Source of the DNA: Bradyrhizobium sp. AZCC 2176
GTDB taxonomy: Bacteria; Pseudomonadota; Alphaproteobacteria; Rhizobiales; Xanthobacteraceae
DNA length: 64,000 bases
Assembly (NCBI RefSeq): GCF_036924645.1
Contig: NZ_JAZHRX010000001.1
Span: 6,909,501-6,973,500, forward strand
Reading direction: 5' to 3'
Under the pieces are notes generated by a model. That model saw only the letters and a list, made by a program, of their open reading frames with translations, ran no database searches and was not told the origin of the DNA. Every line of letters starts with the position of its first letter. Position 1 is the stretch's first letter. Position numbers and translations under genes: made by a program. Positions 22,300 through 30,636 of this stretch are shown here, one piece after another.

Positions 22300-24678
22300 T
22301 TACCGGTTGGTGCTGGCCTTGGCGCGGCTGGCGCGCCATTCCAGGAATTCACGATACAGGGGATCGCGATCCTGCGGGGCAAGGGCTGTGGACGGCGCGG
22401 CCACCGGGGCAGCAGGCAGGACGGCGCCCGATGCTGCTGACACGGCCGAGCCCGGCGGCGGAGGCATGTTGCGGTCGAGCCATTCCTGCGCCGCCTTGAA
22501 GCGGGTCCAGCCGGACACCGTTGCTCGTGGCGCCATTTCCTTCCATTTCGGATGGAACGGCGGCCGCTGCAACTGCGCCACCTTGTCGAACATGGTGTCC
22601 ACCAGAAGCGAGAGGCGGCGATAGCGGTCGCTGTTCGGCGCCCAGTTATACGACGCCAGCACCGCCTCCGCCGCAACCGTCTCCACCGAGCCGCCTTCCG
22701 CGACCAGGTTCGGGTAGTCCGCCGACGAAAGCTTCGATGGCAGATACTCCTCCTGCAGCGGCTTGGCGTAGTCGACCGGCACCAGATGCAGGTTGCGGTC
22801 GTTGATCTGGTTCAGCCATTGCAACGGCTTGCCTTCGATCGCCACGATCGCGTCGACCTCACCCTTGCGCAGCATGTCCACCGCCAGCCGCGGCTCCTGA
22901 TAGATCAGATGCGGCCGGATCCCGAGCCGGTCGAACACGTTGATCGCCGTCACGAAGGTCGAGCTGTCGGGCAAATCGACCACCACGGTCTTGCCGTCGA
23001 GGTCCCGCATGCTGGTGATCGTCTTCGGCGCCAGGACGTGCATTTCCTCGTTGAACATCTTGGCCACATAGACGAACTGGTTGCGGATGTCCTTGGCAAA
23101 ATCCTTGCGGTCGAGATAGGCGAGCGTGTCCTTGCGCACGATGCCGGCGTCGACGCCACGCAGCAGCAGAATATCCGCCACCGCCTGCACCGATCCACGG
23201 CCCATCACCGGCAGGATCCGCAGCGCCGTGCCATTGTCGAGCACGGAGGCGAGATCGGCGCCGACCTGGGCGTAGGTCGAGCCGAACGAGCCGGTCATCA
23301 GGCTCACGGTATTGGCGTTGAGCTGGTTGGCCAGATCGCGCTTGGTGGCGGTGCCGTACTTGAAGATGGTCTTGAAGGACTCGCTGACGGCGCCCGCATC
23401 GACGCCGCTTCGCACCGGGCCGAAGTGCTGCCACTGGCCGTTGGTGAAGCGCATCATTCGCATCTGCTCGATTGGCGCATGGTCGGACGGGCTGGTGTTG
23501 ATCTGGATGCCCTGCACCATCATGGGAAGCTGGATACCCTTGAGCAGGCGGGCCTGCTTCATGATGTTTTCGCGCGAGAGGTCGTCGCCGCAGTTCTTCA
23601 AGACCTCGACCGTCAACTTGCCGACCAGATAGCCGAGGACGGCCTGGCCGTTGGTCTTGCTCACGCTCGGGACATAGCGCTGCATGAAGGCGCTCCATTC
23701 GCGGAACACCGCGTCGCCGGCCGCCGCCGCGTCTTCGCCTTCGAGCCGGTATGCCGCCGACAGCAGGCCTTCCGCATTTTGCGCGCCCGCCGGCTGAATC
23801 ACGGCCGAGTAGGAATTGGCGATCGAGGCGACGAAATGGTTCGGCCTCCAGCCGAGTTCGGCGCTTCGCTTGATCGCCATGATCGCGAATTTCGGCGTGG
23901 TGAACTCGATAAAGATGTCGGCGCCGGAGGCCTTGAGCTTGGCCATCTGCGCGTCGATATTGGTGTCCGTGACCTTGTATGGAGCCTCGGCCACGATCGC
24001 TATCTTGCCACCCAGGCCGTCCTTCAGGCCCTTCAGGTATTCCTTGCCCATCCCATCCTCCTGATAGAGGACGGCGATCTTGCTGCGGGGATGGTTCTCC
24101 AGGATATACTGCGCAAAAATTTGCGCTTCAGCCGTGTAGGTCGGCAAGAAGCCGATGGTCCAGGGAAACTCGTGCGGCTGATCCCAGGCCGCCGCGCCCG
24201 ACAAGGCAAAAAGTTGCGGAACCTTTTTTGAGTTCAAGTAGGGTTGGATCGCGGCGTTCGTGTTGGTGCCGATGGTCCCCAACGCGAGGAGAACGTTGTC
24301 TTCCTCGACCAGCTTGCGGGTCATCGCCATTGTTTTGGTGGGTTCGTAGGCGTCGTCATAGGTGATCATGTTGACCTTGCGGCCGTTGATGCCACCTTCG
24401 GCGTTGATCTTGTCCAGATAGGCCGCGATGACCTTGGCGATAACGCCGTAGGCGGAGGCCGGACCGGTATAGGGCGCGGTGTTGCCAATCCGGATTTCGT
24501 TGCTCGCCGGGGGCGCTGCGTACACCCGATCGCTAATCGCCGAGCCGGCCATCCCTGCCAGCACCAGCGCCGCCATCGCGTTGCGCCGAGGCGCGGCGAA
24601 AAGCCGGCGGATGGCCTCTCCTGCCCCAGACCGGGACAATTGCTCTATCCGCCGACGAGGATCGATCGTAGCCCGCAT
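22300..24678 (-). CDS. Fused periplasmic receptor: LIV-binding-type domain plus TAXI-type domain
   Basis: One uninterrupted 792-residue frame joins two receptor folds. After a long basic N-terminus and signal segment ending near VYAAPP (about residue 54), residues 61-425 form a type I periplasmic binding domain of branched-chain amino-acid transporters (EIRIGNTAPYTGPASAYG, AEGGINGRKVNMITYDD). Residues 455-735 match TAXI-family TRAP receptors (SLMTGSFGSTYAQVGADLAS, VMGRGSVQAVADILLLRGVD, and the late GGSVETVAAEAVLASY). A Pro/Ala-rich tail closes it. I chose ATG 24678 for its AGGGGG site. No ABC or TRAP membrane genes are nearby. Confidence 0.85.
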   Translation of the reverse strand: MRATIDPRRRIEQLSRSGAGEAIRRLFAAPRRNAMAALVLAGMAGSAISDRVYAAPPASNEIRIGNTAPYTGPASAYGVIAKVIAAYLDKINAEGGINGRKVNMITYDDAYEPTKTMAMTRKLVEEDNVLLALGTIGTNTNAAIQPYLNSKKVPQLFALSGAAAWDQPHEFPWTIGFLPTYTAEAQIFAQYILENHPRSKIAVLYQEDGMGKEYLKGLKDGLGGKIAIVAEAPYKVTDTNIDAQMAKLKASGADIFIEFTTPKFAIMAIKRSAELGWRPNHFVASIANSYSAVIQPAGAQNAEGLLSAAYRLEGEDAAAAGDAVFREWSAFMQRYVPSVSKTNGQAVLGYLVGKLTVEVLKNCGDDLSRENIMKQARLLKGIQLPMMVQGIQINTSPSDHAPIEQMRMMRFTNGQWQHFGPVRSGVDAGAVSESFKTIFKYGTATKRDLANQLNANTVSLMTGSFGSTYAQVGADLASVLDNGTALRILPVMGRGSVQAVADILLLRGVDAGIVRKDTLAYLDRKDFAKDIRNQFVYVAKMFNEEMHVLAPKTITSMRDLDGKTVVVDLPDSSTFVTAINVFDRLGIRPHLIYQEPRLAVDMLRKGEVDAIVAIEGKPLQWLNQINDRNLHLVPVDYAKPLQEEYLPSKLSSADYPNLVAEGGSVETVAAEAVLASYNWAPNSDRYRRLSLLVDTMFDKVAQLQRPPFHPKWKEMAPRATVSGWTRFKAAQEWLDRNMPPPPGSAVSAASGAVLPAAPVAAPSTALAPQDRDPLYREFLEWRASRAKASTNR

Positions 24679-24982
24679 TGCAGCCCCCTGTGATGCCCAT
24701 AACCTTGCAATTACTAACGTTACCAAGCGCGCGTAACGAGAACGGTCAACGTTTCAACCGTACTCGCCGACATTGTGTCTCAATCGGATTGATTTTGTGG
24801 CGAGTCCAGGCGTTCCGTAAGGCATGGTTAGCAACCGCGTATTTCCGCCCTCAGAAATGCACGGAATTGCCGCTAACGCGCCACCGCACAATCAGCGCGT
24901 GTCCGCTTGTGCGACCGCAGATGCCTGCGGCGCATCGCCTTGCGACACGATATCAGGGATATCTTGAATAAACTTTGAATGA

Positions 24983-25025
24983 TGGAGGGTGAAGGGAATC
25001 GAACCCGTATTCAGCTTGGAAGGCT
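24983..25025 (-). pseudogene. tRNA-Gly 3'-half remnant
   Basis: These 43 bases copy the 3' half of the intact tRNA-Gly at 26492-26565, from the anticodon loop (AGCCTTCCAAGCTG) to the CCA end, with two 2-nt deletions (one in the T-arm, one in the acceptor stem). It lies in the same orientation about 1.5 kb away, on the far side of the M20 peptidase gene. It cannot fold as a tRNA. Confidence 0.85.
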
Positions 25026-25100
25026 CCGGAATTTCGCAATGTTTTCAGGAACCTTGCGATATTTCGCAAATTTTTGGGCGATTGAATTGAACCGCGATGC

Positions 25101-26294
25101 TCATCGCATCGTCGCGAGTTGGACTGCGAGAGCACACGCCCGGTCGTACTCGTCGAGATTGATCCACTCGTCGATCGTGTGCGGCTCGTTCTGCCCCGCG
25201 CCGAAGGTCACCGTCGGAACGCCGTGGCGGACCATCCAGTTTGCATCTAACCCGCCATTCGCGGCGCGGATGGTCGGTGTTGCGCCGATGCCGGACACTG
25301 CCGCGACCGCGCGTTTGACCACGGGCAGGCTCTCCTTCATGCGGAACGGATAATAGTCGGTCTCAGCCTTGAACTTGACGCGGCCCGACTTGCCATCGCT
25401 GTTCTTCACGCGCTTTGCGGCCTTCTCGAACGCCGCCTTGTAGGCCTTCGTAATCTCCTTGAAGAACTTGCTGTCATGGCTGCGGCTTTCGCCGCGCACA
25501 TGCACATAGTCGGTGACAACATTGGTGGCGTCCCCAGCCGGCCGGCCGTCGCCGCCGGTGACGGGGCCGATATTGCTCGTGCCCTGCCGCTTGCGCTTCA
25601 CCACCTTGCCGAACCAGCCACCAGCCTTCACATCGGCGAGCGCAAGCGCCAGAATCATGGTCGAACTGATCCCGCGCTCGGGTGCGACACCAGCATGCGA
25701 GGCGCGGCCGAAAATCTCGACCTGCCAACGATCCGCGCCAACGGCGCCGATCGTGACATTGGAGGCAGAGCCGCCGTCGTAGTTGAAGGCCATGACCGGC
25801 AAGCCGAGGTCGGCGGTCTTGACATGGCGCGCGCCGTACAGCCCGCTCTCCTCGCGCACGCAGAACAACAGCGTGATCGGTGGATGATCGAGCTTCTGCT
25901 TCGCAAGCTCGGCCGCCAGCGTGACGAGAACGCCACAGCCGGCGCGGTTGTCGCCGCCGAGCGCGGTCTTCGCCTCATTGACGATCTTGCGCCCCGTTAG
26001 CTTCGGCTTCGCTCCGGCGCACAGCGGCACGGTGTCCATGTGAGTCATGAACATGATCCGCGGCTGGTTGTGCATTGCGCCTCGGCCAGGCAGATCGACA
26101 ATGAGATTGCCGGTCTCGGTCGGCACCGGAATGCGCGTGTTGGCGTCGTCGAGGCGGATCGCGGCCGCCGGCACGCCACTTTCCTGCAGCGCCGCGCTGA
26201 GCTCGCGTCCTATCGCCGCCTCCTTTCCGGTCACTCCCTCGACAGCGAGGAAGCGCATGAGGCGGTCGGTGGCGGTTTTGACGTCGACGGGCAT
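25101..26294 (-). CDS. M20-family zinc peptidase (peptidase T-like)
   Basis: This 397-residue metallopeptidase starts at ATG 26294 (MPVDVKTATDRLMRFLAVEG) after AAGGGATC. Metal and catalytic residues are visible: H85 and D87 in THMDTVP, D115 in GGDNRAG, E148-E149 in REESG, and the C-terminal His in NEPHTIDEW. The lid region includes GRASHAGVAPERGISS. No signal peptide is seen, so it is probably a cytosolic aminopeptidase. The gene lies between tRNA-Gly and the tRNA-Gly remnant. Confidence 0.9.
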   Translation of the reverse strand: MPVDVKTATDRLMRFLAVEGVTGKEAAIGRELSAALQESGVPAAAIRLDDANTRIPVPTETGNLIVDLPGRGAMHNQPRIMFMTHMDTVPLCAGAKPKLTGRKIVNEAKTALGGDNRAGCGVLVTLAAELAKQKLDHPPITLLFCVREESGLYGARHVKTADLGLPVMAFNYDGGSASNVTIGAVGADRWQVEIFGRASHAGVAPERGISSTMILALALADVKAGGWFGKVVKRKRQGTSNIGPVTGGDGRPAGDATNVVTDYVHVRGESRSHDSKFFKEITKAYKAAFEKAAKRVKNSDGKSGRVKFKAETDYYPFRMKESLPVVKRAVAAVSGIGATPTIRAANGGLDANWMVRHGVPTVTFGAGQNEPHTIDEWINLDEYDRACALAVQLATMR

Positions 26295-26463
26295 GGCGAT
26301 CCCTTGGATAGAGGCTTGCGGAGCTTGTGAGCATCGTTCGAGACGCGTTGCTTCGCAAGGCTCCTCGGGGCATGCCAGACTCTCAGGATGAAACGGGCGG
26401 TTGGCTTGCCGAGCCGTAGCTCGCGGTCAAAGCCCGCCGTCGCCGGCTCGGCTTCGGCGCGGC

Positions 26464-26492
26464 AGCCTTCTCTCGCTTCGCGAGCGAAGGCT
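26464..26492 (-). terminator. Hairpin after tRNA-Gly
   Basis: Immediately past the tRNA-Gly CCA on the minus strand, AGCCTT and AAGGCT pair around an inner CTCG/CGAG stem. No U-run follows, so it may serve in 3' processing or Rho-assisted termination. Confidence 0.45.
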
Positions 26493-26565
26493 GGAGCGGG
26501 TGAAGGGAATCGAACCCTCGTATTCAGCTTGGAAGGCTGCTGCTCTACCATTGAGCTACACCCGC
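26492..26565 (-). tRNA. trnG: tRNA-Gly (anticodon TCC)
   Basis: The complement is a complete 74-nt tRNA: acceptor GCGGGTG with CACCCGC, discriminator T and encoded CCA. The D-arm reads TAGCTCAATGGTAGAGCA, the anticodon loop is CTTCCAA with TCC, and the T-arm is GGGTTCGATTCCC. It is flanked by the rreB locus upstream and a hairpin downstream. Confidence 0.97.
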
Positions 26566-26656
26566 GCTGGCGTTGACCTAACACGCCGTGCAGGCGGCCT
26601 CAACCCGCCCCACGGTCCGGAAACATGCTGCGGGGCCATCGGCTGATCCGGGGCTC

Positions 26657-26685
26657 TTAACAGGGGCCGATTCGCCGCCTATATT
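26657..26685 (+). promoter_or_regulatory. Sigma-70-type promoter of rreB
   Basis: TTAACA (26657-26662) and TATATT (26680-26685) are separated by exactly 17 nt. Initiation 7-9 nt downstream, near 26692-26694, and termination at 26859 would give a transcript of about 165-168 nt, which agrees with the 165-nt rreB mRNA I know from the literature on Bradyrhizobium. Confidence 0.65.
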
Positions 26686-26719
26686 GATGTCTCCATCAAC
26701 AATGAAAGGAGGTGATCCA

Positions 26720-26764
26720 GTGTCTTATACCAAGCGCTGTCACCTCGCTGGGATCGCCCGCTAG
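26720..26764 (+). CDS. rreB: RreB micro-protein (14 aa, extended Shine-Dalgarno)
   Basis: GTG at 26720 opens a 14-codon frame reading (M)SYTKRCHLAGIAR and stopping at TAG 26762-26764. The bases GAAAGGAGGTGATCCAG (26704-26720) are complementary over 17 nt to the expected 3' end of 16S rRNA. This combination of 14 codons, GTG start, 17-nt extended Shine-Dalgarno and terminator matches the published rreB (ribosome-regulated expression in Bradyrhizobiaceae), whose message sits on 30S subunits and is poorly translated. A TTGATG/CATCAA inverted repeat (26684-26699) lies in the 5' leader. The peptide's function is unknown. Confidence 0.85.
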   Translation: MSYTKRCHLAGIAR

Positions 26765-26825
26765 GCTGACGTTTTGGCCTGGCATCGGGGCGCTCTCAGC
26801 CCTGGACCAGCGAGCACAACAATGG

Positions 26826-26859
26826 GGCGCGACGGGAGCCATCCCGCCGCGCCTTTTTT
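26826..26859 (+). terminator. Intrinsic terminator of rreB
   Basis: GGCGCG-A-CGGGA pairs with TCCCG-C-CGCGCC around a GCCA loop, with a single mismatch, and is followed by six T (26854-26859). This is a textbook Rho-independent terminator on the plus strand. Confidence 0.9.
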
Positions 26860-26888
26860 GTTGGAACGATCAAATTTGTTGGAAAGTA

Positions 26889-27089
26889 TCAAAAGCCACA
26901 GCGATTGACGGAGCGCGGACGCGAGCCGCGGCGGTCTTCAACGATGCGCTCGCCGCCATTGATGGCCGAACTGCCGTAGTAGCGGTGATGGCCGGTGACG
27001 TCGTGCCAATCGCCCGCTTGCGACGACGCCGGCTGCGGCGCGCGCAATCTGGCGGCATCGCAGATGATCGTGGCTGGCTGGCGTCGCAT
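26889..27089 (-). CDS. Small hypothetical protein (66 aa)
   Basis: The frame starts at ATG 27089 (MRRQPATIICDAARLRAPQP) and is preceded by AAGGAGACGGTC, a strong ribosome-binding site at ideal spacing. The middle contains DWHDVTGHHRYYGSSAINGG, rich in His/Tyr/Gly, and the end is basic. I do not recognise a family and see no signal peptide or membrane segment. It is convergent with rreB, whose terminator lies just beyond its stop. The ribosome-binding site is the main support. Confidence 0.45.
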   Translation of the reverse strand: MRRQPATIICDAARLRAPQPASSQAGDWHDVTGHHRYYGSSAINGGERIVEDRRGSRPRSVNRCGF

Positions 27090-27264
27090 GACCGTCTCCT
27101 TGAATGGTGTGCGTTGGCTCGCGTCCTGCTCATCAGTCGAGAGCCCGCCACCTCACGTTCAAGGGCAATCCGATATATCATGTTTCCAGAATGTTCCGTG
27201 GGCCGCCGGAATGTCGGGACTGGCCACGGCAAAACGTCCTCGGGAGGCAGCCAATCCGGCCCGC

Positions 27265-27408
27265 CTAGAGCATTATCGGTTCTGATTGAATCAGAACCGA
27301 AGCTCTAGATTCTTGTTTTGACGCGTTTTCTACCGCAGATAAGTCTACGCAATCTGCGCAAGCTTGATTGCTATGCGAACCGGTATCCACTTCGCTCGAA
27401 AACGCGAC
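27265..27408. repeat. Hairpin plus TTTTGACGCGTTTTCT dispersed element
   Basis: An inverted repeat (CGGTTCTGATT 27277-27287 with AATCAGAACCG 27289-27299) is followed by TTTTGACGCGTTTTCT (27316-27331) and later GCGAACCGGTATCCAC and TCGAAAACGC. The same order of a variable hairpin, the TTTTGACGCGTTTTCT box and a CGCGAACCGGT box occurs at 39831-39940. It ends just before the YciI gene's ribosome-binding site. Confidence 0.7.
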
Positions 27409-27423
27409 ATGAAGGAGAAAGCG

Positions 27424-27819
27424 ATGCTCTACGCCATGCTGGCCTATCACGTCGAAGCCGAGGTTACCTCCTGGACGGCGGAGGAGGACGCGGCCCTGAT
27501 GACCGAACTGCGGGCGGTGCATGAACGGCTGAATGCGAAGAAGTTGCTCGGGCCGGCGGCGCGGCTGGGCGCGACGGCGGAAGCCCGCACCTTGCGCGGA
27601 CCGGGCGCCGGAATGGTCATCGACGGGCCGTTTGCCGAAACCAAGGAGCAGTTGCTGGGTCTATATGTGTTGAATTGCGCCGACGAGGACGAAGCGATCA
27701 GCATTGCCCGCGACCTGCGACGCGTCAATCCGTCCGCCGTCTACGAGATCCGCCCGATCAGGCTCTATCTCCCCGGAGAATCCCTGCCGGAGACGGCTCA
27801 AGAAGGCGGTCAGGACTGA
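27424..27819 (+). CDS. YciI-like (DGPF-domain) protein
   Basis: This 131-residue protein starts at ATG 27424 (MLYAMLAYHVEAEVTSWTAE) with GAAGGAGAAAGCG upstream. It has the YCII/DGPF signature DGPFAETKEQLLGLYVLNCA and the C-terminal YEIRPIRLYLP. Members are small cytosolic alpha/beta proteins, often encoded beside ECF sigma factors; no sigma gene is present here. A 290-nt gap follows in which I see no gene. Confidence 0.85.
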   Translation: MLYAMLAYHVEAEVTSWTAEEDAALMTELRAVHERLNAKKLLGPAARLGATAEARTLRGPGAGMVIDGPFAETKEQLLGLYVLNCADEDEAISIARDLRRVNPSAVYEIRPIRLYLPGESLPETAQEGGQD

Positions 27820-28110
27820 GGGAGAGTGCAAGGGCTGGCGTGCCGCCACGGGAACAAAAGCGAATTCGTTGACACAACCGATCGACGGCGTACGCTTGTC
27901 GGATCGCGTTGTGCGGGAACTTGCTCTGGCCTGCCGCCAGCTATCGCCCTGCCTTCGGTATGAGCCGGCCGGAACACGGGCTCACCCATTCCGGTCAAAG
28001 AAAATGACGATCACGCTGCGGTCAATTTCCCGGCGTTCGATCTAGATCAGGCTGCTCGCCTCTCATAGGTCTCGAAATCTGGCCGCACTCTTTGTAACGG
28101 AGTTCATCCG

Positions 28111-29328
28111 ATGCAAACCAGGGTCCGAACGCTGATTGCTCTTGTGTTGGCTCTGACTTCGTTGGGCGCGATCACCGAGCGGGTGCGCGATCCAGGCGTG
28201 ACCGACACTGAAATTCGCATCGGCAACGTTATGCCCTATAGCGGCAGTTTGCAGGTCTTCGGGGCGATTGGAAAAGCCGAAGCGGCGTATTTTGAGCTGA
28301 TCAACGAGCGCGGCGGGATCAACGGCCGCAAGGTGCGCTTCATCTCGTACGATGACAGATCCGATCCGACGACCGCGCTGGACGTTACGCGCGGCCTTGT
28401 CGAGAAAGACGATGTCCTCTTGATGTTCGGTTCGTTCGGAACACCGGGGAATTTTGCCGTTCGCGCGTACTTGAACGAAAGGCAAGTTCCTCAGCTCTTT
28501 GTCGCCTCCGGAGACGATCATCTAAGCGATCCGTCGCTGTTTCCATGGACCATGGGCTGGCAGCCCTCCATTCGCGAAGAGGGACGCATCTACGCCAACT
28601 ACATACAGGCGTTCTACCCCGGAAAAAGGATCGTCGCTCTCTGGCAGAACGATCATTTCGGCCGAGAATTGTTCAAGGGGTTGGAAGACGGGCTCGGCGA
28701 CATCGCCCGGATGATCAGGGTCGACATCGCCTACGATATCGCGGATGAGCATCTGGACACGCACGTATCGATCCTGAAGCGATCAGGAGCTGAAATTTTT
28801 GTATTTGCAGGGGTGCCTGCAAACGCAGCGAAAGTCGTTCGCGTAGCGGCGGATCTCAATTGGCATCCGGTGTTCATCTTGAACCATATGGCGTCATCGA
28901 TCGCGACGGCCCAGCCCGCCGGCCCGGACAACGCCTTGAGCGCTATCACGGCCGCCTTCTTGAAGGATGCAAATGATCCGGCCTGGAAGGACGAACAGGC
29001 CACCAGGGACTGGCAGGCATTCATTGAGAAATATAATCGGGCCGGAGGCAAAGACGACAATGCCGCTGTCTTCGGCTACGCCGCTGCCGAGACATTGGCC
29101 CAGGTGCTCAAGCAATGCGGCGACGACCTGTCTCGCGAGAACGTCATGAAGCAGGCAGCGGCCCTCAAGGACTACCAAGGCTCCATGCTGTTGCCTGGGA
29201 TCAAAATCAGCACCGGCCCCTGGAACTTTCGGCCGATCAAACACCTGCGGCTGATTCAATTCGACGGCCGCACCTGGCAGCCGATCGGCGAAGTGCTCGA
29301 AACGGCTTTCTCTAATGCGCAGAAGTAG
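28111..29328 (+). CDS. ABC transporter substrate-binding protein, LIV type
   Basis: This 405-residue secreted receptor has a short signal peptide (MQTRVRTLIALVLALTSLGA) and a full type I binding domain: TEIRIGNVMPYSGSLQVFG, ERGGINGRKVRFISYDD and CGDDLSRENVMKQAAALKD. It is clearly paralogous to the N-terminal half of the fused receptor at 22300-24678, sharing the INGRK and CGDDLSREN blocks, but it lacks the TAXI domain. No permease or ATPase genes adjoin it. The ligand may be a branched-chain amino acid or an aromatic/carboxylic acid. Confidence 0.9.
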   Translation: MQTRVRTLIALVLALTSLGAITERVRDPGVTDTEIRIGNVMPYSGSLQVFGAIGKAEAAYFELINERGGINGRKVRFISYDDRSDPTTALDVTRGLVEKDDVLLMFGSFGTPGNFAVRAYLNERQVPQLFVASGDDHLSDPSLFPWTMGWQPSIREEGRIYANYIQAFYPGKRIVALWQNDHFGRELFKGLEDGLGDIARMIRVDIAYDIADEHLDTHVSILKRSGAEIFVFAGVPANAAKVVRVAADLNWHPVFILNHMASSIATAQPAGPDNALSAITAAFLKDANDPAWKDEQATRDWQAFIEKYNRAGGKDDNAAVFGYAAAETLAQVLKQCGDDLSRENVMKQAAALKDYQGSMLLPGIKISTGPWNFRPIKHLRLIQFDGRTWQPIGEVLETAFSNAQK

Positions 29329-29392
29329 GTGGCCCGCGCTTGAGCGAAAACAGTCCGTCTACGCTTTCGCTGCGCTCAAGCTACGCCGGACA

Positions 29393-29450
29393 CGCTTCGG
29401 CCTGACGCCTTCGCGTGGCTGCGCCACGCGTAGCCCGTCAGGGCGAAGCG
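29393..29450. terminator. Bidirectional hairpin between receptor gene and tRNA-Tyr
   Basis: CGCTTCGGCCTGACG and CGTCAGGGCGAAGCG pair at 14 of 15 positions around an inner perfect CGCGTGG/CCACGCG stem. It sits between two convergent transcripts and directly abuts the tRNA-Tyr 3' end. No U-run is present. Confidence 0.6.
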
Positions 29451-29536
29451 TGGTGGGGAAGGAAGGACTCGAACCTTCGAAGCCATGAGGCGGCTGATTT
29501 ACAGTCAGCTCCCTTTGCCACTCGGGACACTTCCCC
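29451..29536 (-). tRNA. trnY: tRNA-Tyr (anticodon GTA)
   Basis: The complement is an 86-nt class II tRNA with a long variable arm. The acceptor is GGGGAAG with CTTCCCC, A discriminator and encoded CCA. The anticodon loop is CTGTAAA with GTA, and the T-arm contains GGTTCGAGTCC. It is divergent from rlmB. Confidence 0.97.
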
Positions 29537-29741
29537 GTCCGCCAGCGTCAGGAACCGGCCGCCCGAGTGGCGGAGGACCGGACCATGGATGACGCTGAGG
29601 CCGAAAGCCCGTTTTCGAACCGGCTGCGGCCGGCGCGTTTATGGGCGAAGCGGGATGGCAAAGTCAACCAACGCAAGCCGCTAAATGCGCCCCCAAGCGA
29701 CCCAAATTGCCATATTCGGGCCCCCGTGACACAAGCTCTCC

Positions 29742-30569
29742 ATGAGCGATCGCGACCGAAAATCACCGTTCCGCCGCGGTGGCGGCAAACCCTTCGAAAA
29801 AGGGCGGAAATTCGCCCGTCCGCCGGGCCGCCGGGACCGGGACGCGAGCCCTGACGGGCCGGTGATTCTTTATGGCTGGCACACGGTTTCGGCGGCCCTG
29901 GCCAACCCGGAACGGCAGATCCGAAAGCTGTTTCTGACCGAAAACGCCGCAAGGCGGCTGGCGGATGAGAATATCGACACCCGCGTTTCCCCCGAAATCG
30001 TCCGCCCGAACGCGATCGACCAGCGGCTCGGTCCCGACGCCGTGCACCAGGGGCTATTGGCGGAAGCCGAGCCCCTGCCCTCGCCTGACATCGATACGCT
30101 GCCGCTGGAAGGCATCGTGCTGGTGCTCGACCAGATCACCGACCCGCACAATGTCGGCGCGATCATGCGCTCGGCGGCAGCGTTTGCGGTGAAAGCGATC
30201 GTCACCACCGCCCGGCACAGCCCGGAGGCCACCGGCGTACTGGCGAAATCCGCCTCCGGCGCGCTGGAGCTGGTGCCGCTGGTCACGGTGCAAAATCTCG
30301 CCCGCGCGCTGACCGAACTGAACGACCGCGGCTTCATGACGGTCGGGCTGGACAGCGAGGGCAGCGAGGACCTCGGCGCGGTGACGCTGCAGCAGCCGCT
30401 CGCGCTGGCGCTGGGGGCCGAAGGCAAGGGCCTGCGGCAATTGACGCGCGAGACCTGCCGCGTGGTGGCGCGGCTCGACATGCCCGGCGAGATCAAGAGC
30501 CTGAACGTCTCCAACGCCGCGGTGCTGGCGCTCTATATCAGCGCCAGCCGATTGGGCTTGATGAAGTGA
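29742..30569 (+). CDS. rlmB: 23S rRNA 2'-O-ribose methyltransferase, RlmB/TrmH family
   Basis: The protein has 275 residues with a basic, disordered N-terminus (MSDRDRKSPFRRGGGKPFEK) and then a substrate-binding domain starting at VILYGWHTVSAALANP. The SPOUT knot motifs are all present: DQITDPHNVGAIMRSA, LALGAEGKGLRQLT and SLNVSNAAVLALYISA. RlmB methylates G2251 of 23S rRNA with SAM; the family also includes tRNA enzymes, so the precise target is inferred. It lies divergent from tRNA-Tyr. Confidence 0.9.
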   Translation: MSDRDRKSPFRRGGGKPFEKGRKFARPPGRRDRDASPDGPVILYGWHTVSAALANPERQIRKLFLTENAARRLADENIDTRVSPEIVRPNAIDQRLGPDAVHQGLLAEAEPLPSPDIDTLPLEGIVLVLDQITDPHNVGAIMRSAAAFAVKAIVTTARHSPEATGVLAKSASGALELVPLVTVQNLARALTELNDRGFMTVGLDSEGSEDLGAVTLQQPLALALGAEGKGLRQLTRETCRVVARLDMPGEIKSLNVSNAAVLALYISASRLGLMK

Positions 30570-30636
30570 AAGGATGATAACGCCCGCTCGCAACTCAATG
30601 CGAACGGGCGCTGAAATCCTTCAACTGATCGACAGA

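Noticed and set aside
22552..24231. Plus-strand 559-codon open frame
   Set aside because: It is the mirror of the fused receptor gene and has no recognisable domain.
24983..25025. A second functional tRNA-Gly
   Set aside because: Only the 3' half is present and it has two deletions, so it cannot fold into a tRNA.
26870..27308. Longer frames overlapping the 66-aa small gene (120 aa minus, 198 aa plus)
   Set aside because: They lack ribosome-binding sites and are Arg/Ser/Ala-rich shadows; only the 26889-27089 frame has a strong site.
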